13,452 nucleotides of DNA, taken from the NCBI GenBank assembly GCA_017472375.1, contig JAFUQL010000032.1:1-13452 (forward strand). Reading direction: 5' to 3'. The notes under the pieces are model-generated. The model saw only the letters and a list, made by a program, of their open reading frames with translations, was not told the origin of the DNA and did not search any database. Numbering within the stretch: position 1 is the stretch's first letter; each line of letters begins with the position of its first letter. Position numbers and translations under genes: made by a program. This DNA comes from Oscillospiraceae bacterium (GTDB lineage Bacteria; Bacillota; Clostridia; Oscillospirales; Ruminococcaceae). Positions 1-6,831 of the stretch are shown one piece after another.

Positions 1-473
1 GCACCTCCACCACTCCCTTCCCCGAGCAGTACCGCGTCATGTTCGAGGGCATCCCCTGCTGGCCCAAGCTGCCCAACCTGTTCAAGCCCCTGAAGGCCAA
101 TGGCGTCAACGTCACCGCCGTTGTGTACGCTCCCGCTTTCGGCTTCGTGTACAACAACATGGACGAGATGGTCCGCGCCTACTGCAAGGCTCCCAACTCC
201 GTCTGCATCGAGCAGGGTGTTGCCTGGCGTGAGGGCATCTGCGTTGCCAACAAGGTTGACGGCGTTCTGGTGCACTACAACCGCAGCTGCAAGCCCTGGT
301 CCGGCTACATGGCCGAGATGCAGCGCCGCTTCACCGCCGACCTGGGCATCCCCTGCGCCGGCTTCGACGGCGACCAGGCTGATCCCCGCAACTTCAACGC
401 TGCCCAGTATGAGACCCGCGTTCAGGGCCTGGTGGAAGCCATGGAGCAGAACGCCAAGAAGAAGGAGGGCTAA
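1..473 (+). CDS. hgdA: (R)-2-hydroxyglutaryl-CoA dehydratase, alpha subunit (3' part)
   Basis: The reading frame is open from the window edge (first full codon at 3) to TAA at 471-473, so only about the last 157 residues are visible and the start lies upstream. With HgdB it forms the iron-sulfur dehydratase that converts (R)-2-hydroxyglutaryl-CoA to glutaconyl-CoA in cytoplasmic glutamate fermentation. The enzyme needs ATP-dependent one-electron activation by HgdC, which is not in the window. The C-terminal block HYNRSCKPWSGYM followed by FDGDQADPRNF and QYETRVQGLVEAME is, from memory, characteristic of HgdA. Several cysteines are present, as expected in this Fe-S family. An AAGGAGG at 462-468 inside the gene's end serves the next gene, which starts 6 nt after the stop. 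Other 2-hydroxyacyl-CoA dehydratases (lactoyl-, phenyllactyl-) are possible relatives, but the close HgdB match next door favours the glutarate type. Confidence 0.9.
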   Translation, partial: TSTTPFPEQYRVMFEGIPCWPKLPNLFKPLKANGVNVTAVVYAPAFGFVYNNMDEMVRAYCKAPNSVCIEQGVAWREGICVANKVDGVLVHYNRSCKPWSGYMAEMQRRFTADLGIPCAGFDGDQADPRNFNAAQYETRVQGLVEAMEQNAKKKEG

Positions 474-479
474 GGTATC

Positions 480-1625
480 ATGAGCATTGAGATCCTGCTG
501 AATGAGTTTAAAGTTGCCGCTTCCAGCCCCAACCAGCTGCTGAAGAAGTACAAGGATGAGGGCAAGAAGGTCATCGGCGTTCTGCCTTACTACGCTCCCG
601 AGGAGCTGGTCTACGCCGCCGGCATGGTCCCCATGGGCATGTGGGGTTCCAACAACAAGACCATCATGCGCGCTAAGGAGTACTGCGCCACCTTCTACTG
701 CACCATCGCCCAGCTCGCTCTGGAGATGCTGCTGGACGGCACCATGGACCAGCTGGATGGTGTGATCACCCCCACCATCTGCGACACCCTGCGTCCCATG
801 AGCCAGAACTTCCGCGTTGCCATCGGCGACAAGATCCCCACCATCTTCCTGGCCCATCCCCAGAACCGTTTTGCTGACTGGGGCGTGCAGTTCTGCATCG
901 ACCAGTACACCAACGTGAAGAAGATGCTGGAGAAGATCGCCGGCAAGGAGATCACCAACGAGGACATCCAGAACGCCATCAAGGTCTACAACGAGAGCCG
1001 CGCTGCTCGCCGCGAGTTTGTGAAGCTGGCCAACGCCCACTGCGACGTGGTCAACCCCATCCAGCGCAGCGCCGTTCTGAAGGCCTTCTGGTTCATGGAG
1101 AAGCCCGAGTACACCGCCAAGCTGACCGCTCTGAACGCCGAGCTGGCTGCTCTGCCTGTCTGCGACTGGAAGGGCACCAAGGTCGTCACCAGCGGCATCA
1201 TCTGCGACAATCCCAAGCTGCTGCAGATCTTCGTTGACAACAACATCGCCATCGCTGCCGACGACGTGGCCCACGAGAGCCGCGCCTTCCTGTGGGATGT
1301 GCCCGAGTGCGAGGACGGCCTGATGGCTCTGGCTCTGCAGTTCAAGAACATCGACTACGATGTCCTGCTGTACGATCCCGCCTCTGCCGAGAACCGCCGC
1401 GGTGAGTTCGTCGCCAACCTGGTCAAGGAGAGCGGCGCTCAGGGTCTGGTCCTGTTCATGCAGCAGTTCTGCGACCCCGAGGAGATGGAGTACCCCTGCC
1501 TGAAGAAGGCTCTGGATGCTCAGAACATCCCCCACATCAAGCTGGGCGTCGACCAGCAGATGCGCGACTTCGGTCAGGCTGCTACCGCCATCCAGGCGTT
1601 CGCCGACGTGCTGAGCATGCAGTAA
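480..1625 (+). CDS. hgdB: (R)-2-hydroxyglutaryl-CoA dehydratase, beta subunit
   Basis: This is the partner of HgdA in the [4Fe-4S] component D of the dehydratase. The product is 381 residues, close to the roughly 380 of the Acidaminococcus fermentans protein. As I recall that sequence it matches along nearly the whole length: LPYYAPEELVYAAGMVPMG near 35-53, KEYCATFYCTIAQ at 66-78, ITPTICDTLRPMSQNF near 96-111, and near the end MQQFCDPEEMEYP and GVDQQMRDFGQA. Cys69, Cys73 and Cys101 sit in the blocks that carry cluster-associated cysteines in the family. ATG at 480 has SD AAGGAGG at 462-468. The gene lies 6 nt behind hgdA, which means tight co-expression. Codon use is strongly biased to preferred codons, suggesting high expression. 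A strong terminator follows at 1669-1709, so this is probably the operon's last gene. Glutaconate CoA-transferase, decarboxylase and HgdC would be expected upstream, outside the window. Confidence 0.94.
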   Translation: MSIEILLNEFKVAASSPNQLLKKYKDEGKKVIGVLPYYAPEELVYAAGMVPMGMWGSNNKTIMRAKEYCATFYCTIAQLALEMLLDGTMDQLDGVITPTICDTLRPMSQNFRVAIGDKIPTIFLAHPQNRFADWGVQFCIDQYTNVKKMLEKIAGKEITNEDIQNAIKVYNESRAARREFVKLANAHCDVVNPIQRSAVLKAFWFMEKPEYTAKLTALNAELAALPVCDWKGTKVVTSGIICDNPKLLQIFVDNNIAIAADDVAHESRAFLWDVPECEDGLMALALQFKNIDYDVLLYDPASAENRRGEFVANLVKESGAQGLVLFMQQFCDPEEMEYPCLKKALDAQNIPHIKLGVDQQMRDFGQAATAIQAFADVLSMQ

Positions 1626-1668
1626 GCTCATTCTGAGCCGACCTTCGCATAGCACCAAGTGAATCACG

Positions 1669-1709
1669 ACCGCGCTGTACCCGCAAGGGTGCAGCGCGGT
1701 TTTTGTTTT
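1669..1709 (+). terminator. Intrinsic terminator of the hgd operon
   Basis: A 14-bp stem pairs 1669-1682 with 1687-1700, with one G·U pair. It closes a GCAA tetraloop and is followed by a T-rich run (TTTTTGTTTT, with the first T part of the stem). A small extra hairpin (GCTCA-TTC-TGAGC, 1626-1638) comes directly after the hgdB stop. The structure is strong and points in the + direction. Confidence 0.93.
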
Positions 1710-1753
1710 GCCCAAGCCCTTCAAGCATAAGAAACGTACAAAATGTACAAAAG

Positions 1754-1796
1754 TTGTAGAAATTCGCTTGAAAATTATAAGCACATGTGATAACAT
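1754..1796 (+). promoter_or_regulatory. Candidate promoter(s) upstream of the mgtC pair
   Basis: An AT-rich island of about 100 nt stands out in GC-rich surroundings. The best candidate is TTGAAA (1768-1773), a 17-nt spacer, then TAACAT (1791-1796) with a TGn extended -10 (1788-1790). An alternative is TTGTAG (1754-1759), 16 nt, TATAAG (1776-1781). Either would start transcription at about 1788-1803, only 30-45 nt before a terminator-like hairpin. The hexamers match the consensus imperfectly. Confidence 0.5.
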
Positions 1797-1833
1797 ATAC
1801 AAAACAAAAGTCAATCTGGGTCGGCTGGCGGGG

Positions 1834-1863
1834 CACACCCCTCGGGGTGTGTTTTCTTTTTTT
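1834..1863 (+). terminator. Terminator-like hairpin in the leader of the mgtC pair
   Basis: CACACCCC (1834-1841) and GGGGTGTG (1844-1851) form an 8-bp stem with a 2-nt gap, so in practice fewer pairs and a loop of 4 nt or more. TTTTCTTTTTTT follows. It sits between the candidate promoter and the first MgtC-family gene. It could be an attenuator, the end of a short transcript, or a backup terminator for hgd. GGGG at 1830-1833 could instead pair with CCCC at 1838-1841, a weak competing hairpin. The remaining gap to 1946 is GC-rich and shows no second promoter. It contains GGCGGC/GCCGCC repeats that could pair. Confidence 0.75.
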
Positions 1864-1946
1864 ATTGAAGCGCCGCAGGTTTTGAGGCGGCCGGCCGACA
1901 GGGTGGGGACAGCCGCCCGCAATTCCAATGCGTTGAGGTGATCGGT

Positions 1947-2672
1947 ATGAATGACATGATGCTGTATTTGAGGCAGATGAATTTCCCCTCGATCCTGTTC
2001 CGCCTGCTGCTGGCGATGCTCTGCGGCGGCCTGATCGGCCTGGAACGGGGCAAAAAGCACCGGGCGGCGGGCTTCCGCACCTACATGCTGGTCAGCCTCG
2101 GCGCGGCGCTCACCATGATCCTGGGCCAGTATGAGTATCACATGGTGACCCATGCCTGGTCCGGCGCAGCGACCCTGCTGGGCATCAAGACCGATGTGAG
2201 CCGGTTCGGCGCGCAGGTCATCAACGGCGTGGGCTTTTTGGGCGCGGGCACGGTCATCGTCACCGGCCGCCAGCAGGTGAAAGGTCTGACCACCGCAGCG
2301 GGCCTGTGGGCCTCTGCCTGCATGGGCCTGGCCAGCGGTGCGGGTTTCTATGAGTGCGTGGGTGTGGCGTTTGCGCTGATCCTCCTGTCGCTGAATGTGT
2401 TTTCCCGCATTGAGGACTTCATCGTGAAGAACGCCCGCAACATGAACGTGTTCATTGAGTTCGACACGCTGGACGACGTGGGCACCATCATTGCGCTGAT
2501 CAAATCGAAAAATGTACATATTTACGAGGTGGACATCGACCACGGCCAAAACGAGCAGGGGAAATTTCCCAGCGCGGTGTTCTCGCTGCGTCTGGAGAGG
2601 CACACCCCGCACACGGAGCTGCTGAGCGCTCTGGCGAAGCTGGACTGTGCCCGAAGCATCGAGGAGACCTGA
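1947..2672 (+). CDS. MgtC/SapB family membrane protein, copy 1
   Basis: A 241-residue inner-membrane protein of the MgtC/SapB family. Known members are linked to low-Mg2+ growth, acid tolerance and, in some pathogens, control of ATP synthase or P-type ATPases, but their biochemical activity is not settled. Diagnostic blocks are visible: CGGLIGLERG...AAGFRTYMLVSLGA (26-53), RFGAQVINGVGFLGAGTVI (86-104) and VKGLTTAAGLWASACMGLA (111-129). About five hydrophobic segments fall near 16-34, 44-62, 88-106, 113-132 and 134-152. The C-terminal soluble part (about 165-240) fits the family's ACT-like domain. ATG at 1947 is preferred because GAGGTGA (1935-1941) lies 5 nt upstream; an in-frame GTG at 1938 overlaps that SD. 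Copy 1 carries about 11 extra residues (between about 65 and 85) compared with copy 2. A paralogue follows 14 nt downstream. Confidence 0.9.
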   Translation: MNDMMLYLRQMNFPSILFRLLLAMLCGGLIGLERGKKHRAAGFRTYMLVSLGAALTMILGQYEYHMVTHAWSGAATLLGIKTDVSRFGAQVINGVGFLGAGTVIVTGRQQVKGLTTAAGLWASACMGLASGAGFYECVGVAFALILLSLNVFSRIEDFIVKNARNMNVFIEFDTLDDVGTIIALIKSKNVHIYEVDIDHGQNEQGKFPSAVFSLRLERHTPHTELLSALAKLDCARSIEET

Positions 2673-2686
2673 GGGGAGGAGAACAT

Positions 2687-3379
2687 ATGCTTGCAGTATT
2701 CAACGGATTTCGAACCATCAATCTGGTCACCATCGCGCTGCGCATGGCGCTGGCGGTGGTCTGCGGCGGTGTCATTGGCCTGGAGCGCGAGTACAAGCGC
2801 CGACCGGCCGGCTTCCGCACCCACATTTTGATCTGCCTGGGCGCGGCGATGACCACCCTCATCAGCCAGTATCTGTACCTTGTGCAGAATCTGTACACCG
2901 ACATGGCCCGCCTCGGCGCTCAGGTGGTGGCCGGCATCGGCTTCATCGGCGCGGGCACCATCATCGTTACCCGGCGCCAGCGCGTCAAGGGCCTGACCAC
3001 GGCGGCCGGCCTGTGGGCGGTGGGCATCATCGGCCTGTGCCTGGGCGCCGGCTTCTACGAGGGCGGCATTGCAGCCACCGTGCTGATCCTGCTTGCAGAG
3101 CTGGTGCTCGCCAAGATCGAATACCGTCTGCTGGATCATGCGCCGGAGGTCAACCTGTATATGGAATACAGAAACAAGGATTGCCTGGACCAGGTCCTGA
3201 CGCTGTTCCGGGAAAGCCAGGTGCGCGTGCTGCACCTGGAGATCACCCGCGCCAGCAACGACGAGCGCCACAACGCCTGTGCCATCTTTGCACTGCGCCT
3301 GCCACGCCGCCAAAGCTCCGAAAAGGTGCTGACGATGGTGTCTGCGGTCAACGGGGTTGTCTCCGCTGAGGAATTGTAA
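2687..3379 (+). CDS. MgtC/SapB family membrane protein, copy 2
   Basis: A 230-residue paralogue of the preceding gene, with the same blocks: CGGVIGLERE (26-35), AGFRTHILICLGAAM (41-55), RLGAQVVAGIGFIGAGTII (75-93) and VKGLTTAAGLWAVGIIGL (100-117). It has about five membrane segments and a soluble C-terminal ACT-like region from about residue 153. ATG at 2687 has SD GGGGAGGA (2673-2680), and the gene starts 14 nt after copy 1, so the two are almost certainly one transcript. The N-terminal membrane halves are much more alike than the C-terminal soluble halves. That suggests an old tandem duplication with a conserved membrane core and divergent sensing domains. No convincing terminator follows before the dctP promoter. 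Confidence 0.9.
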   Translation: MLAVFNGFRTINLVTIALRMALAVVCGGVIGLEREYKRRPAGFRTHILICLGAAMTTLISQYLYLVQNLYTDMARLGAQVVAGIGFIGAGTIIVTRRQRVKGLTTAAGLWAVGIIGLCLGAGFYEGGIAATVLILLAELVLAKIEYRLLDHAPEVNLYMEYRNKDCLDQVLTLFRESQVRVLHLEITRASNDERHNACAIFALRLPRRQSSEKVLTMVSAVNGVVSAEEL

Positions 3380-3694
3380 AACACCGCAATCCGTTCTTTG
3401 GACGATTCTGCAAACAATGGCCTCGCTGGGGGCGAAAAATCGGCATTTTGAACGAAAAATTTGGACAAAAACAAAGGTCTGTGCAAGAAAACGGGAATGC
3501 TTTTGGTGAAAATACTCAAAACTTTGCATCAAAAGCGTGAATAAATAGTGCGTTTTTTGTTGACAGAATGGGAACAAAAGAATAAAATAGAACCAATGGA
3601 ACGATTGCCGTCCGACCTCTTTTCCGCAGACTTCCAGTTGTTGAAAAGGCGCCGGGCGGCGAGCCGTTAAAATGAAAAAGGAGTGACAAACAAA
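3380..3694 (+). other. AT-rich intergenic region and dctP 5' leader
   Basis: There is no gene in this 315-nt gap. The first 180 nt are AT-rich with many A-runs and no clear terminator for the mgtC pair. A near-consensus promoter follows at 3560-3588, giving a predicted untranslated leader of about 100 nt. Near the end of that leader lies a GC-rich stretch (about 3648-3667) that could fold but forms no long perfect stem. Confidence 0.7.
3560..3588 (+). promoter_or_regulatory. Sigma-A-type promoter of dctPQM
   Basis: TTGACA (3560-3565) is a perfect -35 box. It is followed after 17 nt by TAAAAT (3583-3588), a 5 of 6 match to the -10 box. The spacing is ideal, the setting is AT-rich, and transcription should start near 3595. 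This is the strongest promoter in the window, consistent with high demand for a binding protein. Confidence 0.87.
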
Positions 3695-4771
3695 ATGAAA
3701 AAGGCATTGGCATTGATCCTGGCTCTGGTCATGATGCTGTCTCTGTGCGCTTGCGGTGGTAGTGCTTCCTCCGCTCCCGCCAGTGAGGCTGCTAGTGAGG
3801 CCGCCAGCGAGGCTACCGATCCCGCTGACGACTACTACCTGGAGATCAAGTTCTCCAACGTGTTCCAGCCTACCGAGTGGAACTACAAGGCTTCCGAGAA
3901 GCTCGCTGAGATGATCACCGAGCGCACCGAGGGCCACATCTCTGTGACCTACTACGGCCAGAACGAGCTGGACTGCTACGGTGACTCCGTCACCCAGGCT
4001 GTCAACGGTGCTAACTGGATGGGTCTGGAAGAGCCCTCTCTGTTCGCTGACTACTGCGGCGACGCTGCCCTGCTGATCGGCCCCATGCTGTACAGCAGCG
4101 ACGAGGAGTACAACTACGTGATGGATTCTGACATCGTCGCCGATGTTAAGGCCCGTCTGGCTGAGGAGAACATCCACATCCTGGATACCCACTACTCCTT
4201 CGGCTTCCGCTCTGTCGTCACCAACCGCGACGTCTACACCCCCGAGGATCTGAACGGCGTGAAGCTGCGTGCTACCTCTTCCGCTATGTTCTCCAAGACT
4301 GTTGAGTGCCTGGGCGCTATCCCCACTCCCATGTCCTTCACCGAGTGTCTGTCCGCCATCTCTTCTGGCGTTGTTGAGGGCTTCGAGGGCTCTACCTCTA
4401 CCCTGGCCGGCGCCGGCGCTCCCTACGAGCTGGTCAAGAAGGTCGCTCTGACCAACCACCTGATCGCCACTCGTTGGCTGTTCATGCCCGAGGATCTGTA
4501 CCAGTCCATCCCGGAGAAGTGGCGCAACATCATCGACGAGTGCGCTGTTGAGTGCGGCATGTGGGAGCAGCAGATGTGTGCTGAGGACGAGGCTGTCCAG
4601 AAGGAGAAGCTGGCCGCTGAGGGCGTGACCTGGAACGAGGTCGACCTGGATGCCTTCACCGAGGCTTGCGCTCCCGTCTATGACTGGATCGTCGAGGAGT
4701 ACGGCGCTGATCCCACCCTGAAGGATAAGCTGGTTGCCATGGTTCAGGAGTTCCGTGCCAACAACGCTTGA
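3695..4771 (+). CDS. dctP: TRAP transporter substrate-binding lipoprotein (DctP family)
   Basis: A 358-residue lipoprotein that captures substrate outside the membrane and hands it to DctQM; TRAP transporters are Na+- or H+-driven, not ATP-driven. The signal peptide is MKKALALILALVMMLSLCACGG with lipobox LCAC, giving lipid-bearing Cys20. A Ser/Ala/Glu linker with SEAA repeats (about 23-46) follows, then the DctP fold with FRSVVTNRDVYTPEDLNGVKLRA (171-193). Arg192 sits where the family keeps its carboxylate-binding arginine, so an organic acid substrate is likely but unidentified. ATG at 3695 was chosen because AAGGAG at 3678-3683 lies 11 nt upstream; an in-frame GTG at 3683 overlaps that SD and would put polar residues in front of the signal peptide. 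The mature domain holds eight cysteines besides Cys20 (94, 121, 205, 218, 283, 287, 295, 325), which is many for an exported protein. Codon use points to high expression. Confidence 0.93.
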   Translation: MKKALALILALVMMLSLCACGGSASSAPASEAASEAASEATDPADDYYLEIKFSNVFQPTEWNYKASEKLAEMITERTEGHISVTYYGQNELDCYGDSVTQAVNGANWMGLEEPSLFADYCGDAALLIGPMLYSSDEEYNYVMDSDIVADVKARLAEENIHILDTHYSFGFRSVVTNRDVYTPEDLNGVKLRATSSAMFSKTVECLGAIPTPMSFTECLSAISSGVVEGFEGSTSTLAGAGAPYELVKKVALTNHLIATRWLFMPEDLYQSIPEKWRNIIDECAVECGMWEQQMCAEDEAVQKEKLAAEGVTWNEVDLDAFTEACAPVYDWIVEEYGADPTLKDKLVAMVQEFRANNA

Positions 4772-4806
4772 TCTGCGCGTTTCCAAGTAATATTTTAACT
4801 CTGATG

Positions 4807-4822
4807 CATTGAGCTCTCAATG
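4807..4822. repeat. Short inverted repeat after dctP
   Basis: CATTGAG (4807-4813) and CTCAATG (4816-4822) are exact inverted repeats 2 nt apart. They directly precede the larger 4823-4858 hairpin. It may be an RNA hairpin protecting the dctP 3' end or a DNA operator; the sequence does not decide. Confidence 0.55.
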
Positions 4823-4863
4823 ACGGAGGGCTGCCGGTGTGAGCCGGTAGCCCTCTGTTATTT
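4823..4863 (+). terminator. Terminator-like hairpin between dctP and dctQ
   Basis: A 15-bp stem (4823-4837 with 4844-4858, two G·U pairs) closes a 6-nt loop. It is followed by a short, broken T-run (TATTT). No promoter is apparent between it and dctQ, so dctQM probably relies on read-through. Such a leaky terminator or mRNA-stabilising stem would give more binding protein than permease, a pattern known in binding-protein-dependent transport operons. The imperfect T-run fits partial rather than full termination. Confidence 0.78.
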
Positions 4864-4899
4864 AAAGAAAGTGCTTCACAACATTTTCGAGGACACAAT

Positions 4900-5439
4900 A
4901 TGAAAGAAAAAGTCACATTGAAGTCCGTACTGAAGAACTTTGATGCGATCCTGGCCTCGACCACGCTGCTCATCTGCGTGATCCTGGTCAACGCGAACAT
5001 CATCATGCGTTACTTCTTCCATGCCCCGATCACCTGGGCTGAGGAGACTGTTACGAGTCTTTTTGTATGGACTGCTTTTATCGGCAGTGCTTATGCTTAC
5101 CGCAAGCATGAGCATCTGGGTGTTGACATTCTGGTCAAAAACCTGCCCGAGGGCACCCGCCGCGTGATCTCCAGCGTGATGGCCGTCGTCGAGCTGCTGT
5201 TCCTGATCATGCTGACCGTCATCAGCGCTCAGTATGTCTATCACCTGATCTTCAACCGCCGCGGTGAGTTTGACCCCGTTCTGACTGACCTGATGCGCGT
5301 TCCCAAGTGGTGGACCGGTATCGCCGTGCCTCTGGGCTTCGGTCTGTCTACCTACCATTCCGTTCGTTTTATGTTCCATCGCTTCCGCGGCATCACTGCG
5401 GATGATGAGCTGGCTGAGGAAGGAGGCGACGAGGCATGA
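4900..5439 (+). CDS. dctQ: TRAP transporter small permease subunit (DctQ)
   Basis: The 179-residue small membrane subunit of the TRAP transporter, which pairs with DctM and docks the binding protein. Four hydrophobic segments lie near 16-37, 49-67, 90-112 and 138-156. The family motif WAEE (46-49) with LFVWTAFIGSAYAYRKHEHLGVD follows the first helix. ATG at 4900 has SD GAGGA (4889-4893) 6 nt upstream. The stop overlaps the dctM start by 4 nt (ATGA), indicating translational coupling. The C-terminal tail is strongly acidic (DDELAEEGGDEA). Confidence 0.92.
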   Translation: MKEKVTLKSVLKNFDAILASTTLLICVILVNANIIMRYFFHAPITWAEETVTSLFVWTAFIGSAYAYRKHEHLGVDILVKNLPEGTRRVISSVMAVVELLFLIMLTVISAQYVYHLIFNRRGEFDPVLTDLMRVPKWWTGIAVPLGFGLSTYHSVRFMFHRFRGITADDELAEEGGDEA

Positions 5440-6752
5440 CACTGGAATTCATTGAACTCGTTCCTGCGTTCCTGGTCCTGGGCCTTTACCTGCTGGGCAT
5501 GCCCATCGTGTACGCCCTGTTCGGCTCCACCTTCTTCTACTTCCTGTTCATCGACACAACCTCTCAGCCCTGGCTGATCCTGCAGAAGGTCATGAACTCC
5601 ACCCAGTCCTTCTCTCTGCTGGCCATCCCGTTCTTCATCATGTCCGGTTCGGTCATGAGCTATGGCGGCCTGAGTGAAAAACTGATGGACTTCTGTGAAT
5701 GTGTCACAGGCCACATGAAGGGCGGTCTGGCACAGGTCAACGTTCTGCTGTCCATGCTGATGGGCGGCTGCTCCGGCTCCGCCAACGCGGACGCCGCCAT
5801 GGACGCTCGTATGCTGTGCCCTGAGATGGAGAAGCGCGGTTACTCCAAGGCATTCTCTGCCGCCGTTTCCGCTGCCTCCTCGGCTGCCACCCCTGTTATT
5901 CCTCCGGGAGTCAACCTGATCGTGTACACCCTGATCGCTCAGGCGTCTCTGGGTCGTACCTTCGCGGCCGGTTATGTGCCCGGCATCATGATGTCGGTCG
6001 GTATGATGATCACCACCGCCATCATCGCCCACAAGCGCAACTACCCCCGTACCCGCGATAAGTTCCCTCCCATCAAGGAGGTCCTGAAGCAGGCGCTGAT
6101 TTCCTTCTGGGGCCTGTTCTTCCCCTTCGGCATCATCATCGGTCTGCGCCTCGGCATGTTCACCCCCTCTGAGGGCGGTGCCTTCGCCGTTCTGTACGCG
6201 TTCATCGTTGGTCAGTTCATCTACCGGAAGCTGAACCTCCGCGAGCATCTGGTCCCCATCCTGATGGAGTCCATCTCCGGCACTTCTTCCGTCGTTCTGA
6301 TCATGGTCTCCGCCAACGTGTTTGGTCAGTACCTGTCTTGGATCAACATGCCCAAGATCCTGGCCAGCGCGATCCTGTCGGTCACCACCAACAAGTACAT
6401 CTTCCTGGCGCTGGTCAACGTCGTCCTGCTGATCATGGGTATGTTCCTGGAAGGCGGCGCGGTGCTGATGATCACCACCCCGCTGCTGCTGCCTGTGGCT
6501 CTGCAGATGGGCATTGATGTGTATCACTTCGGTCTGGTTGCCATCGTCAACATCATGCTGGGCGGTCTGACTCCTCCCTTCGGTTCGATGATGTTCACCG
6601 TCTGTGGTATTACAGGATGTAAGATCTCGGATTTCTTGAAGGAGATCTGGCCGTACATTCTGACCCTGCTGATCGTTCTGATCCTCATCACCTACTGCCC
6701 GATCCTGGTCACCATCGTGCCCGACCTGATGTATGGTCCTTCGGCGCTGTGA
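5436..6752 (+). CDS. dctM: TRAP transporter large permease subunit (DctM)
   Basis: The 438-residue transport subunit, of usual family length (about 425-440), with around a dozen hydrophobic segments. Visible DctM hallmarks are LLSMLMGGCSGSANADAAMDARML, where the small-residue run forms part of the ion/substrate path, then PEMEKRGYSKAFSAAVSAASSAATPVIPPGVNLIVY. Near the C-terminus come GGLTPPFGSMMF and ISDFLKEIWPYILTLL. ATG at 5436 overlaps the dctQ stop by 4 nt and has SD AAGGAGG (5420-5426). A terminator lies 23 nt after the stop. With dctP and dctQ this is a complete three-component TRAP system. Confidence 0.94.
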   Translation: MTLEFIELVPAFLVLGLYLLGMPIVYALFGSTFFYFLFIDTTSQPWLILQKVMNSTQSFSLLAIPFFIMSGSVMSYGGLSEKLMDFCECVTGHMKGGLAQVNVLLSMLMGGCSGSANADAAMDARMLCPEMEKRGYSKAFSAAVSAASSAATPVIPPGVNLIVYTLIAQASLGRTFAAGYVPGIMMSVGMMITTAIIAHKRNYPRTRDKFPPIKEVLKQALISFWGLFFPFGIIIGLRLGMFTPSEGGAFAVLYAFIVGQFIYRKLNLREHLVPILMESISGTSSVVLIMVSANVFGQYLSWINMPKILASAILSVTTNKYIFLALVNVVLLIMGMFLEGGAVLMITTPLLLPVALQMGIDVYHFGLVAIVNIMLGGLTPPFGSMMFTVCGITGCKISDFLKEIWPYILTLLIVLILITYCPILVTIVPDLMYGPSAL

Positions 6753-6775
6753 TCGGAATAACCTAATGTACGCGG

Positions 6776-6810
6776 TCTGAGGGGCTCTGGCGAGCCCCTC
6801 AGATTTTTTT
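6776..6810 (+). terminator. Intrinsic terminator after dctM
   Basis: A perfect 12-bp stem (6776-6787 with 6792-6803) closes a TGGC loop and is followed by seven T residues (6804-6810). It ends only 21 nt before the next start codon at 6832, leaving no room for a promoter between them. Confidence 0.93.
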
Positions 6811-6831
6811 CATCGATACAGGAGAACCGGT

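Noticed and set aside
1708..1941. A 77-codon open frame between hgdB and mgtC copy 1
   Set aside because: It starts inside the T-run of one terminator, crosses the second, has no SD and no recognisable features.
2522..4786. A 754-codon minus-strand open frame opposite mgtC copy 2, the spacer and dctP
   Set aside because: It is antisense to two clear genes and a strong promoter. Its product is low-complexity (Gly/Val/His/Gln-rich) with no family motif. Preferred codons such as GAG, CTG and GCC make antisense stops rare.
5352..6527. A 391-codon minus-strand open frame opposite dctM
   Set aside because: His/Gln/Asp/Gly-rich composition is the mirror of a hydrophobic membrane protein; no motif.
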